Origin: Apostichopus japonicus
Lineage: Eukaryota > Echinodermata > Holothuroidea > Aspidochirotida > Stichopodidae
Reading direction: 5' to 3'
NCBI RefSeq assembly: GCF_037975245.1
Contig: NC_092580.1
Location: 16,690,001-16,754,000, forward strand
DNA: 64,000 bases
This document shows, piece by piece, positions 44,630-55,036 of this stretch; position 1 is the first letter of the stretch; the number at the start of each line of letters is the position of its first letter. A program made the position numbers and the translations under genes. Below the pieces are notes generated by a model, which searched no databases, was not told where the DNA came from, and saw only the letters and a program-made list of their open reading frames with translations.

Positions 44630-45671
44630 GTGTATCATGCAAACAGTGGAAAGGTGTCTAAAAACAGGCTGGTCAAGTTCTGTAAGAAAAGAGGTATTGA
44701 GAAACAAACCCAAACTCATGTATTGGATGATGAACTTGAGTTGTTTCCTCAACAAAACACATGTGGGGAGTCAAGTGGTGATGCTCATGTTCCTGAAAAC
44801 AATGATGGAAGTACTAAGACAAATGTGTCTCAAAGAGAAATAACAAGAGATAGTTTAATGGAAAGTGGTTCAGAGGAAAACCACAGTGAAAGAAGTAAGG
44901 GTGATGTAAGTCAAGGACGTTACTACCCCAAGAGGGAGAGTAAATCTCCCAAATACTTAGATGAGTATGTATCACATGTTGAAGATGGAGATTCTATTAT
45001 GACTGGTATTGATTACTGTTATAAAGTATGTGGAATTCCCCAAAAGTACAAGGAAGCAGTAAATTCACCTTATATATCAACATGGAAAAATGCCATGGAA
45101 GAAGAGCTAAATTCAGGGAGAATGATACATTTTAAGATCACAACTTTACCTGAAGGTAAAATGGGTGTATGCAATTAAAGAGGATTTTGAAGGTACAAGG
45201 AGATTTAAGGCAAGATATGTTGCCAAGGGTTACAATCAAGTGAAGGGGATAGATTACAAAGAAACATTTGCTAATATCACATCAATTAGGATTTTAATGC
45301 AACTGGCAGTGCAAAGTGATCTGATTGTTCATCAGATGGATGTCAAAACTGCTTACCTGCATGCTCCTATTGCTGAAGAAATCTATTAAGTGCAACCAGA
45401 AGGCTTTGAAGTATTATCAGACACAGGAGAAAAGTTGGTTTATAAGTTAAAGAAATCACTGTATGGGTTGAAACAGTCGGGTAGAAATTGGAATAAAATA
45501 TTACATGAGAACCTTGTTGAAAATGATTTTGTTCAAAATTCATCAGATCATTTTGAGCAAAAAGAGGGAGAAATCAAGATGAGCCAGGACAAATATATCA
45601 GCAAAATGCTAGAAAGATTTGGAATGGTAAACTGTAAGCCCAGATCCACTCCATGTGAACAGAAATTATAA
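44630..45671 (+). pseudogene. Copia reverse transcriptase, active site deleted
   Basis: The frame 44,630-45,178 carries the linker and the start of RT (ISTWKNAMEEELNS, LPEGK). The fingers follow in 45,165-45,389 (RFKARYVAKGYNQ, HQMDVKTAYLHA, which includes the first catalytic Asp). A TAA at 45,387-45,389 interrupts the frame just before QPEGFEV. After KKSLYGLKQSGRNW the sequence jumps from NSSDHF to a downstream RT segment (YISKMLERFGM). The intervening part, which should hold the YVDD active site, is missing: roughly 60-70 codons judged against the family. Confidence 0.85.
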
Positions 45672-45876
45672 TATAACAGTAATGAGGCTGTTGATCCAAG
45701 GAATTACCATGAAATAGTTGGTACTGTAGTTTGATTTATGCCATGACATGCACTAAACCAGACCTAAGTTGGGTGGTAAGTAGATTGTCACAGCATTTGT
45801 CAGAACCTAAAGCAGAGCACATGAATGCTGCCAAACATGATATTAGGTACCTAAAAGGTACAATTGATCACAAATT

Positions 45877-46251
45877 ATGCTTCAAGAATCAAGTCAACCC
45901 TTAAGGTTACTTGCTTACAGTGATTCAGATTGGGCATCTTCAGTGGAGGACAGAAGAAGTACAACTGGTTATTGTTTTAGTTTGACTGGGGATGGTCCAC
46001 TCGTTTCATGGAAATCTAAGAAGCAACCCACAGTCGCATTATCCACTTGTGAGGCTGAATACATGGCATTGGCAGCTACAACACAAGAAAGTTTGTACTT
46101 AACTCAGTTGTTGAATGGTATGGACAAGAAAATGTATTACTGTACTAATATTCTTGAAGATAACCAGGGTGCTATTTCATTGAGTAAAGATCCTGTACAC
46201 CGACAAAGATCAAAACACATTGATGTTAAGTACCATTCCATTCGTACATAG
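45877..46251 (+). pseudogene. Copia RNase H domain
   Basis: An open frame with all expected motifs: YSDSDWASSVEDRRSTTGY (first Asp), STCEAEYMAL (Glu), LEDNQGAI (Asp) and KHIDVKYHSIR. It removes the RNA strand during cDNA synthesis. It is separated from the RT remnant by frame breaks at 45,671-45,877, and a stop after HSIRT ends it slightly early. The final conserved part (VADIFTKP-like) follows in a shifted frame near 46,290-46,325. Confidence 0.85.
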
Positions 46252-46463
46252 TCAATGATGGTAAGGTTAACATTACATATTGCCCAACAGAGGATATGGT
46301 TGCAGATATTTTTACAAAACCAGCAACAAAATCAAAGATCAACAAGTTCAAGCAATTCCTGTTTGGTAACTGATGTATTTAACATTTGAACACTCTGAAC
46401 ACAAGAAGTTACAATATGCAAATTGCTGTAAAGTAATTTTCATACCAAGATGTTTATTATTAT

Positions 46464-46478
46464 GAGAGCAAGTAGGGG
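46464..46478 (+). other. Copia polypurine tract
   Basis: The purine-rich GAGAGCAAGTAGGGG lies directly before the TG of the 3' LTR. It is the expected primer site for plus-strand DNA synthesis, and it is short and interrupted. Confidence 0.6.
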
Positions 46479-46647
46479 TGTTAGTTGTGTGCTCCTAAGC
46501 ACGTGTTTTTGTTATATACTATTATAGTTAAAATACATGAGTTCGTTGGTACATTCCCTCGGAGAAATGTGTGTTTAGTCGTTTCTGTGTCACTTCTAAA
46601 TCTACTAAAATCGCTGCACTTTCAATGCAACGATGACAGATCCAACA
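46479..46647 (+). repeat. Copia 3' LTR
   Basis: It begins TGTTAGTTGTGTGCTCCT and ends GATCCAACA, followed by the target duplication CCTAC. It differs from the 5' LTR by about ten substitutions and one small indel. Confidence 0.93.
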
Positions 46648-46652
46648 CCTAC

Positions 46653-47264
46653 TCCCATGACCGGATTGCTTTAGTTTAATATTCTCACAAAAGCAGCTTC
46701 AAGGTAGCTCTAGTGTGATGTCTGCTATAAAAATAAATATATATATAAAAAATTTAAAAAGCAAAGTAACAAGTTTTGACCAAAGATTGCTCCTGAAATA
46801 TTCATGTGACTATAAATCCGGCCACTCTTCAGAGATGTCAGAGGAATGTGTCTATGTTTGTAGTGTTTCTAATTGGTAAGCCCAAGCTTTGAATTCTTCC
46901 TGTGGTTTTGGCAGGTGGTATGCCATTGTTTAATACCCTGATCTGCTGGAGAATTCCTTTCATGCAATTTGCCTCACTCGAAAGAAGTTGGCAGTCTTAA
47001 TAATACATGACCAGTTTCTTCAGTGAATTTTGTTTCCATGCAACTCAGTCAGAACAGGAACAGGAAATCTGTACATGAACAGGAAATTTCCTGCAAGAAT
47101 ACTTTAAAACCTATATTTAGTCATAGTACAGCGTGTCCAAATTTGATTAAGATTAGGGTATTTAGCATGTTGAACACTTTATTGAAATCACCAGGTTTCT
47201 AATCTGTGCTTATTTGGTCATTATACAATCAATTGAAGACTTGAAGACTTCAAATTTGAATTCA
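46653..47264. other. Spacer without a recognised feature
   Basis: An AT-rich sequence with a short TATATATA run near 46,737. No coding sequence, RNA gene or repeat was recognised. Confidence 0.6.
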
Positions 47265-47378
47265 GATTCAAATATGAATGTAAGAGACTGACTTCGGTCA
47301 GCTTGTGGCTTTGATAAGCCAATGAGGCTTCTTCGCGAGTTCCTGCTTGCAGGAGGATCCAAAATACATACAAATACA
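47265..47378 (+). mobile_element. SINE family 1, 3' part
   Basis: AATGTAAGAGACTGACTTCG through GTTCCTGCTTGCAGGAGG matches the 3' half of the SINE at 38,001-38,240. The tRNA-like head is absent, so this is 5'-truncated. The tail (AAAATACATACAAATACA) was the target of the next element. Confidence 0.78.
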
Positions 47379-48023
47379 CGAGGGCGGCGGAAGCACTTTT
47401 AATCTGGGGGGGCACCGACATCAAAGGGCACTTTGCAGAAATTCGATTGGACTGATGTAGCCTGATATTTAGTACCCTTTATAACTCTTATTGTATTATC
47501 TTATTTGCGTATACATATCACTCCATCAACGCCCCCCCCCCCCTCAAGGGAAATATGCATACTAGCACTGCAATATCCAATGTGCAAATTGGGAAACAAG
47601 GAACAAGTTTTCTATTGAGACAAATGAGGTGAAATCATGCTAGTTGCTAATGTAGGAATCTTCCGAATTAGAGTTTATTTCTTGTTAATATCTTAACAAA
47701 TTGTTTCCATTCGAAATAGCTTTGAGTTTGACCCACATAAATTCATTAAAAGTCAGGGGCGTAGCCAGGATTTGCAAAGTTGTATGCACGACTATCTGAG
47801 CGGAGCGCCACCATCGGTTGGCGGGGAGCGTACAAGAAAAATTTTGGTTTTACAAACCCCTCAGATGGCCGGAAACGGCCCTTCCCGAGTGTTCATTCTG
47901 GTTCCCTGGCCTCTTGCTAACTTGAGACACCTCAATTTTTATGTAGCAAAAGGGCACATTTTTAACCCTGAGGAAAAGTGGGGGGGCACGTGCCCCCTGT
48001 GCCCCCCGGTTCCGCCGCCCTTG
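47379..48023. mobile_element. Small non-autonomous hAT-like element
   Basis: The ends are inverted: left CGAGGGCGGCGGAAGC, right (minus strand) CAAGGGCGGCGGAACC. An identical 8-bp CAAATACA flanks both sides (47,371-47,378 and 48,024-48,031). An 8-bp duplication and short inverted ends fit hAT. Because the target is a SINE tail made of AAATACA-type repeats, the duplication could partly be chance. No transposase is present. From 47,754 it contains a second end-like motif, CAGGGGCGTAGCCAGG, whose following sequence resembles the repeat at 63,523-64,000. It may be a nested or chimeric element. Confidence 0.68.
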
Positions 48024-48031
48024 CAAATACA

Positions 48032-49313
48032 TACATACAATAGTCTTTTTCAATAGGTTTGAAATAGAGGGCGCCCTCCATTTTGATATCAGCAGCAAAG
48101 CAACTGCTCTAATGCTTCTATCCACATATAGGGTGTGGAAAGGCGGGGGATGGGGAGGGAGGCATGTACTTTCAGAGAGCATGCAATACTTGCAGCCTCT
48201 TGGTTGCTCCACTTATTCTTAAAAAATGTCAATATATCAACATGCAAATTTTTTGTTCTGTTTTTACTGTTCCTTAATTTCACAGGCCTGCAGACTTAAA
48301 CCCCTTTCTGCTTGGGCCTGCGTCGTCGTCAAGCAAATCCTGAGTCTTATGTGTGACCACTAACCGGCAGAGAATTATGATAACTTTAAGAAGTCCTTCA
48401 TCCATTCAAAGTGAGAAGCCATTCAGTGCAATATCTTCCTAGTGACCCTTTGAAAGACGATTCGTTATTACACAAATATATAGCATATTTTGCTCAAAGT
48501 TGAGTCCTGAGAGCCTGGAATGAACTCATGCCAGGTCTTAGAGGAAAACAGAATGCAAAAATAAACTACGTTTTTTCAATGTGTGATAGTAGAGGAATCC
48601 CTAGACAAAGATTGGGGCAGATCCGACACAGTCGGCCATAATATAGGTATCGCACCACAATTAGTGTACTGCAGGTCCGCCTGAGAGGTTAACCGTCGGA
48701 AAATAGCCCTACAGTGCCCAAATGTGTTGATTTTTTGGGCATTTTCTGAGTCATCACCATTCTTGTTGATGCTTGGATGTTGCAGAGGGTGAAATAAACT
48801 ACTGATGGTGTAAAAATCTGGAGGATTGAAGGTGATTTGAAGAGGTATTTTAGAAAATCCTCAACACAGCTGGCTAATGGAAAAGGGAGCACTATGATAA
48901 ACTTTGAGTTCTTCTAGCTCAAAATTTAAACGTCATAGTGGCAAAAGTTGAATGGTTTATGATAGCCCAAGCCATCATAGCTATCATATGGTGGGTAGAA
49001 CATGTCAGTTGAAAACTTCTATATATCTATGCTCTATCGGCCTTGGAAAGTGACAAGTTTAGTGTGTATTTAGTCAATGGGAGCAATTAATTGTGGTGCG
49101 GTACATGTATGATGTTCCCTTCTTTGTCATATATTTACAGAACTAAACAAGTTTTGTTTTATGCAGTACATATGTGCACGCTTCCCTAGTACCTCAATTG
49201 TACACATGTAGTAAAAATTAACGCACCAGCCTTCACATGTGGAAATTTCAAACTTGTAAGACATGTTTGCTTCTTGAAAATATGATTAATATTCTTTGTT
49301 TTACCCTGTTCAG
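48032..49313. other. Spacer upstream of the SET-domain exons
   Basis: No domain-bearing exon was recognised. An acceptor-like TTTCACAG occurs near 48,280, but the following frame is not convincing. The stretch may contain the promoter or a 5' non-coding exon of the SET-domain gene at 49,314. Confidence 0.45.
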
Positions 49314-49945
49314 ATGAGAAATAGAAGAAGACAGTATCAACTTAACCCAGTGGAGGTTGCTAAAAATCACTGCCGTAAATACCAAGATAAGCCTGGATCT
49401 GAAGGCAAATTTATAAACTATTACATTGGTATGTGAGCAATTCTTAAGTCACATGTAGCCCTATTTCGTATAAATCTTGCAGCTAGTTTAGATTAATTCA
49501 TGAATCAAGATTTAGTTGCGGTACAAATATGACTGTAAGCAGAGCTCTTTAACACCAATGTCATCAAAGTTGCAATTTTGTGTCAGTTAATTACATTATG
49601 TTTATGAAACATTAATGTTTTAATTGTATTCATAGATATTTTTATCTAATGTTTCAATAATAAACAAGAAACACTATGGCTGAAACTATTATACTATAAC
49701 TCTGTGTTTTTTTGTTTAAAATGTCATTAAGGTTCTATTTAATATTGACTGTACTCTTATTACTCAGTAACATTACGTGTGTATTGTTTTCAATACAGGC
49801 CAGGGAGTGCTCACAACCACAGGTTTTAAGAAGTGAGACTTCCTGCTGGAGTATGCAGGGTATGTTATCACAACAGCGGAAGAAAGTCAAAAGGAGGAAG
49901 TGTACCCACCAACCACTGGGAGTTTTTATTCTTTAAAGACAGGTG
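49314..49945 (+). pseudogene. KMT5A-like SET-domain gene fragment, two exons, in-frame stop
   Basis: Exon one (49,314-49,428) follows a pyrimidine-rich CCCTGTTCAG acceptor. It starts with ATG and encodes RRRQYQLNPVEVAKNHCRKY, then GKFINYYI, and ends at a GTATGT donor in phase 1. Exon two (49,799-49,945, acceptor CAATACAG, donor GTAAGT) encodes GVLTTTGFKK, then a TGA stop at 49,834-49,836, then DFLLEYAGYVIT and PPTTGSFYSLKTG. LLEYAGYVI is the early SET-domain strand seen in lysine methyltransferases, and the layout resembles KMT5A (SETD8)-like proteins. Normally Gly precedes DF, so one G-to-T change (GGA to TGA) explains the stop. No later SET exon (RLINHS-type motif) was found downstream. A decayed gene copy is most likely. 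Confidence 0.68.
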
Positions 49946-51248
49946 GTAAGTACACAATACAAAGATATATCTATACCAAAAGTAGTCAATTTAAGCCATT
50001 GTTTTCAAACATCATTTCGTTAATATGCAATGATTTTTACAATGTACAAGCTATTAGAACACATCTCAAAGAAACCAATGCTATAAAAACTGTCAGTGTG
50101 TCGATTATACCATTTGACAATATGTGTTTGAAGAATATTGATTCAAAATGTTGATTCACATTCTTCAGCCATACACTTCAGGCTAATGTTCAGGGTGTTA
50201 GTTATTTCACTAAAATGTGAGACAAAACAAGAAAAAAAATAGGGTGGTTAGATTGTATACTATTACATATTGAAGCGAACCGTGGGTGGTGGGGGAAATT
50301 ACCGGACTTAGGGTCATACGCTTCGAACTCATAAGTTATCAATGAGGATGCAAGAGTGTTCTTGCGTTGAAACAACGGCTGACGATTTATTACAGACTCT
50401 TAAATGATATGAAAATATACATATGAACAAATCATCATGACAATATAAAATGGCTTAACATAATAAATGGCTTAATTTAAACTGTCCTAACTAAAACTAT
50501 CCTGACTCGGGGAAAAACCTTAACTCAATACTATGAAAAATGCACAGATACAATTAAAGAATCAATACCCGCAATACGACATAGCACTCATACAATACTG
50601 TACAATAATGTATAAAGTGTATAAAGAACGATGTAAAATGAACATAATGATATAATCTGCATAAATAATACAATATGTTTGCCAACAGGCGAGGACTTTT
50701 GGCACCTTCGTAATGGTCAGGGCAACACATGCCAGCTGCAACACATTATAGGCCTTTTCACCTAAACTGTTCCTAGACAGCAGGAATTTTCACCTCCTGA
50801 ACCCACAAACTCTCAAGGGACTTGTCACTCTATAGCTATCCAAAAAGGCTAAGATTAAAGGACAAGCTCTGAGACAACTCTATAGTAACAACAGTAACAA
50901 CAATGTTCAAAATACAAACTACAAATACGTATACGCTCTTTACACTGCGAGCTGTACAATACTAAAATACAGTTACAATAAAATACACTTAACTGTAAAC
51001 TAAAATCCAGCCCAACAGGTACTGTTACACTACAGTATAAAAGTACGCAATACTGTACACGTGCTTCACGATACACAAGACACGCTACAAATCCGTAGAA
51101 CCAAGGTCCAAAAATACAACCTAACATGTACTTTACACAGTGAAGAACAACCTAGCCAGAGTGGCAACATTCAAAACTACAATTCAATTAAATAACGATA
51201 GGGCATTTAAAATTAGTTGTATCCAGTTCAAACATAAAATCCACATAC
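49946..51248. other. Spacer with an unclassified repeat-like stretch
   Basis: No exon completing the SET domain was seen. From about 50,275 (GCGAACCGTGGGTGGTGGGG) to 51,130 the sequence has the texture of an LTR or other transposon end: a GC-rich start, then long A/C-rich stretches with many ACAATACTGTACA-like motifs. No partner copy or boundary could be fixed. Open frames on the minus strand (50,562-51,127) show no domain. Confidence 0.45.
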
Positions 51249-51256
51249 AGTGTACC

Positions 51257-52444
51257 CAGGAACGTAGCTAAGGCCTGATGATTGGGGGTGGGGGTGTAGT
51301 GGCTGAAATTCCAACTGGATGGGTTTCGGAGCCAGAAAAGTCCGACTGCTGCCTTGTACACCCCCCCCCCACCCGCACTACTCGTCAACATTAAAATGTT
51401 GAACGTGCGCGTATCACATGGAATTTTTTTGATACATTTGTACCACTGGCCCTCACTTCACAAACTTATTAATCACTCTGGTTTTAGCAAGTAAGCAACT
51501 TAGTATAGTTATCTGCTTGAAGGCTGCATAGACTACTGACTACAAAAGCTATGTTAATGTAACAAAGGGGATTTTTTTTCTTCAACAAATTACATTCGAC
51601 GACATAGTGAATTATAAATAAAAACAGTGCTTTTACTAGCACGCTTAATATTATTTTTCTTTGGGGGGGGGGGGGCTATTTATCACTCACATCAAAAAGA
51701 TTCAACTGTTCACTTCATTCCAACAATTAAACATTTTGCAGAAAAATGCTGAGTTAACGAGATATGATAAGTTGTCAATTAAAGATTTTGCAGAAAAATA
51801 TCTAATTGACAAGATATGATAAGTTGTCAATTAAACATTTTTCAGAAAATTGTTCAATTGCTCAGTTAAAGCATCTGAGCAATCCAACATTTTTCTGATT
51901 TTTGATAAGATTTTATCTTGTTATCTAAACAATTTACTGGAAAATGTCAACTTATGGGGCAAAGTTTTACTCATGTTGATGGCACCTGTAAGCTTCCGTA
52001 GATTAGCATTGAGTGTTTTAATTGTCTACCATAGAGACAATGTATATCCTGACCTTACTTGAAGCTAGCCAACAGGGTCAACCCACCAAATAGCAAAGTT
52101 AATACATAAATTAACCGAGTTGGAGCTGGCGAGCGTTGTACAGTAGTTCTATTCGGCATTTTTTTTTTAGAGTATTCAAAATCATAAAAAGTTTTGTATG
52201 GTGGAGTATAAGAATCACGAGATACAGTTTCTCAATGTGACAAGGAAAAGTGGTAAATATGACTGATTAAAGGTCAATTTTGACCAAAAATTTTAGGTCA
52301 CTCACAAATTACAAGAATATGTGAAAATTAGAGTGCGACAGTCGGAAATTCCGACTGTCGCACTCAATTTTTCCAACTATCGTCAGTTTTACCAAGATTG
52401 GGGGGGGAGACACCCCCACAACCCCCCATCTAGCGACGTCCCTG
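51257..52444. mobile_element. Non-autonomous hAT element with perfect 8-bp TSD
   Basis: The left end is CAGGAACGTAGCTA, and the right end read inward on the minus strand is CAGGGACGTCGCTA. AGTGTACC is present on both sides (51,249-51,256 and 52,445-52,452). An 8-bp duplication with CAGGG-type inverted ends is the hAT signature. The 1,188-bp interior has no transposase. It holds a ~65-bp tandem repeat (about 51,735-51,850, unit including GATATGATAAGTTGTCAATT) and a 35-bp perfect palindrome near the right end. Confidence 0.85.
52331..52365. repeat. Perfect 35-bp palindrome
   Basis: The left arm GAGTGCGACAGTCGGAA, a single central A, and the right arm TTCCGACTGTCGCACTC pair over 17 bp with no mismatch. 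It lies about 80 bp inside the right end of the hAT element. A related motif (GAAATTCCAACTGGA) lies near the left end (51,305). It may be a subterminal transposase-binding or hairpin site. Confidence 0.92.
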
Positions 52445-52452
52445 AGTGTACC

Positions 52453-52844
52453 ATGTAATGTGGTTCAGTTTAAACTTAACATGTGTATCGTGATGAATCA
52501 CAACCTGACAATTTTCAAAGGTTGTTGATCTTTACCATGAGAAATTTAGCCATGGTGAGTTTTCACCTACTTTGTGATGTATTACCTAGTTTGGAAATAA
52601 AAAATAAAAAGAGGGGAGGTTTGATGGTTGAGGTATGTTGGGGATAAAATTGACCTCTAATAAAAGTTTCTTACAAAGTGCGGTACGTCATCACAATGAG
52701 CAGTGTATACCAACATTGTGCATTATTTTCTAAATTGTTTTACTAGTGTTCTCCAAATTAACCAGACCCACCCATCCCCATGGAATTCTTAAGAAGCATT
52801 ATAGAAACTAAATGTAGAGTCATATCTGTATCTGTTTACTGCAT
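52453..52844. other. Spacer without a recognised feature
   Basis: AT-rich and non-coding in appearance. No repeat or gene was recognised. Confidence 0.55.
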
Positions 52845-53396
52845 TCATGCAATCATTGTTGCACACATGTATCGAACTTGCATCATGCTACATACATGCG
52901 TTGTACAAGAATATGCCTCGTTTGAATGAATGGTCAACACAGGTTTGTCAGAGCATACACAAGTTCATATTGTTCTATGTTGCTGCATATACTGAATGAA
53001 ACATATGGTATAATATGTCTACCTATTGTTTCAATGAATGGACAAACACATATATGTCAGACTGGAACCATGTATACAACCAGTGTCGTACACTAGCATT
53101 GAAGCATCTAACTATGTGTACAGGATCAGCACCAGTACATTTGCCATAGTACTTGAACCATGTAATTTGTATTGTATTCTGCTGCGTATAATACTGATTG
53201 ACTTGTGGAATGATATGTCTATACCTATTGTTTGAATGAATGGTCAACACATTTCAGACTGGAACCATGACTGTATGTAATCAGTGTAGTACACTAGTAT
53301 TGTTGCAACTTACAATATGTCTGTGAATGGTTAACACATATTTGTCAGACTTGAACCATGTATGCAATCAGAGTTCTACACTAATACTGTTACACC
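52845..53396 (+). repeat. Diverged ~105-bp satellite, left segment
   Basis: Tandem diverged units carry CTACCTATTGTTTGAATGAATG, then GGTCAACACATTTGTCAGAC, then TGGAACCATG, then a TGTACACT/GCATCATGCTG-like end. Clear starts are near 53,020 and 53,221, about 201 bp (two units) apart. The array was split by the hAT element and resumes at 62,517. Confidence 0.72.
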
Positions 53397-53479
53397 CAGG
53401 GTTGGCTGATTTAAATCACCTTTTCTTTTCTCATGTTTTTCACTCTTTATTCTATTTTTGTTATTTTTTATTTTACTAC

Positions 53480-54425
53480 TGTAATGACCAAAAACACAGG
53501 TTCATGTTGCCATCGTGTTTATTCAGTGGAAAACAACAATAAGAAATAAAAACCCTGCAAAGACAAAACAAATGGATCATAAATACAAGATTAAGGTAAT
53601 TACTTATCATGGATAATTAATGTAAATTAAATGTGCAATGAGAACCAATACATGAGTGACGAGGAGTCATAAACATTGAGTATTGTTCTTACTTAATTAA
53701 ATATTGTTTCATTATCCTCAGACGTTGGTCATAGCAAAGCACTAAATGAATCCAACAATCTCAATTACTTCAACAAAAAGAATTAAAACAAATCACTTTA
53801 GGAAAAAAAAAGAATAATATATCAGGTGACATGTCATGTGACCAACTTCATTTAAACAAGTGGGTTGCTAAGGAGATTATAGATCTCTCAGGTCTGATAT
53901 TACATTTTAATACTAATTTACACCTTCACCCATCTCCAGGAAAACATGGTTATTAATTATAAGTTTGATCATCCATCACTGGTTATGATAATGACGAAAG
54001 GGATAAGTATAAGCTTAATAGATACAACTTAGCAAAGACATAACGGTCGATGTAATGCACATTGTTACAAAGATATAACGTCAAGGCCAAGGCCCCACAA
54101 CACACGTGCATTAGGATAGCACGGTGGTGAATGGCGATCTACGGTGACAGGCAAGTTACTTAAGTTAATTAATTGACAGCAATTTCGAAATCAAATACAC
54201 TCTTCATCACTCTGCAATTAAATCCTATCACATAATCACAAATGAAAGCTTACCCTGAATATAATATAATCTTGTCATGTAAAAGAATGGCTCCGTAAAA
54301 AGGATGATACGACCATTCACAAAAAGTTGTAGTAGTAGCAAATGATTCTCAAAAAGTAGTAAAGTAAAATAGATGGCGCTCGTCGCCTTTTACCAAGTCC
54401 ATCGGTAAGGGTTACCACTGTTACA
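53480..54425 (-). repeat. Gypsy 3' LTR (left copy)
   Basis: Read on the minus strand it begins TGTAACAGTGG and ends CATTACA, giving TG...CA termini. It lacks the 31-bp duplication found in the other LTR near 60,742. The last bases, TGTAAC/GTTACA, form short inverted ends. Confidence 0.94.
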
Positions 54426-54440
54426 CCTCCCCTTCCTTTA
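54426..54440 (-). other. Gypsy polypurine tract
   Basis: On the minus strand, AAAGGAAGGGGAGG directly precedes the 3' LTR. It is a canonical plus-strand primer tract and looks intact. Confidence 0.85.
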
Positions 54441-55036
54441 AACAATGTCGTCCCTGACATTAATCAGAAGAACAAGACAGAAAAATAAAACTTCAACATA
54501 TTTACAAAAAACAAGCAAGCCTTTCAAATCTGCTTTGGGATGCCGTCAAGTAAGTCCAATACATATGGTAGTCGGTGTGACTTAAGACTATAAAATTGGT
54601 TGTAACATATCATTCTACATTTCAACACTCTCATGTACTCTAACCAAGTATTTCAAGACAAAATACATAATTGCAATTGCTAACCCTTTTTTAAACTGAG
54701 TACCAATGAGCAAATGTTACAAAATGACAAGATAGACTGACTACCACTGATCGAGATAATACAGTTACATGCAAATCTTGAAATATATCCCAGCAATAAT
54801 ACATAATCCGAATGAACTATTCTGCACAATGCTGCATGCGGAATGTGATAGACGAAGCTCTGCTAAATAGGCAATTAATACCTGGAAGGTTGAATATATA
54901 CATTTGCCAAAACATCTACACAGTGCTTGAGTGGCGACAACAACATATATACAATAAAATTAAATTGAAAAGAATTCTTTCCAAACCAACCTAAATCTAA
55001 CGAACACACAGAAGCATATAATTGTAGGAATCAACA
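54441..55036 (-). other. Gypsy 3' non-coding region
   Basis: About 600 bases lie between the pol stop and the polypurine tract. They are AT-rich with no reading frame resembling an envelope protein. No second ORF is present. Confidence 0.7.

Larger units (their letters stand above)
42337..46647 (+). mobile_element. Ty1/copia LTR retrotransposon (full length, decayed)
   Basis: Direct LTRs of 170 and 169 bp, both TGTTAG...CCAACA, bound the element, with a perfect 5-bp target duplication CCTAC (42,332-42,336 and 46,648-46,652). Domain order is gag, zinc knuckle, protease, integrase, reverse transcriptase, RNase H. Integrase before RT defines Ty1/copia (Pseudoviridae). The copy carries frameshifts in gag and integrase, an in-frame TAA in RT and a deletion of the RT active site. 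About eleven LTR differences by eye suggest a moderately old insertion. Confidence 0.93.

Noticed and set aside
54441-55036. Envelope gene downstream of gypsy pol
   Set aside because: Only short frames without signal peptide or membrane segment are present. The region reads as a 3' non-coding region.
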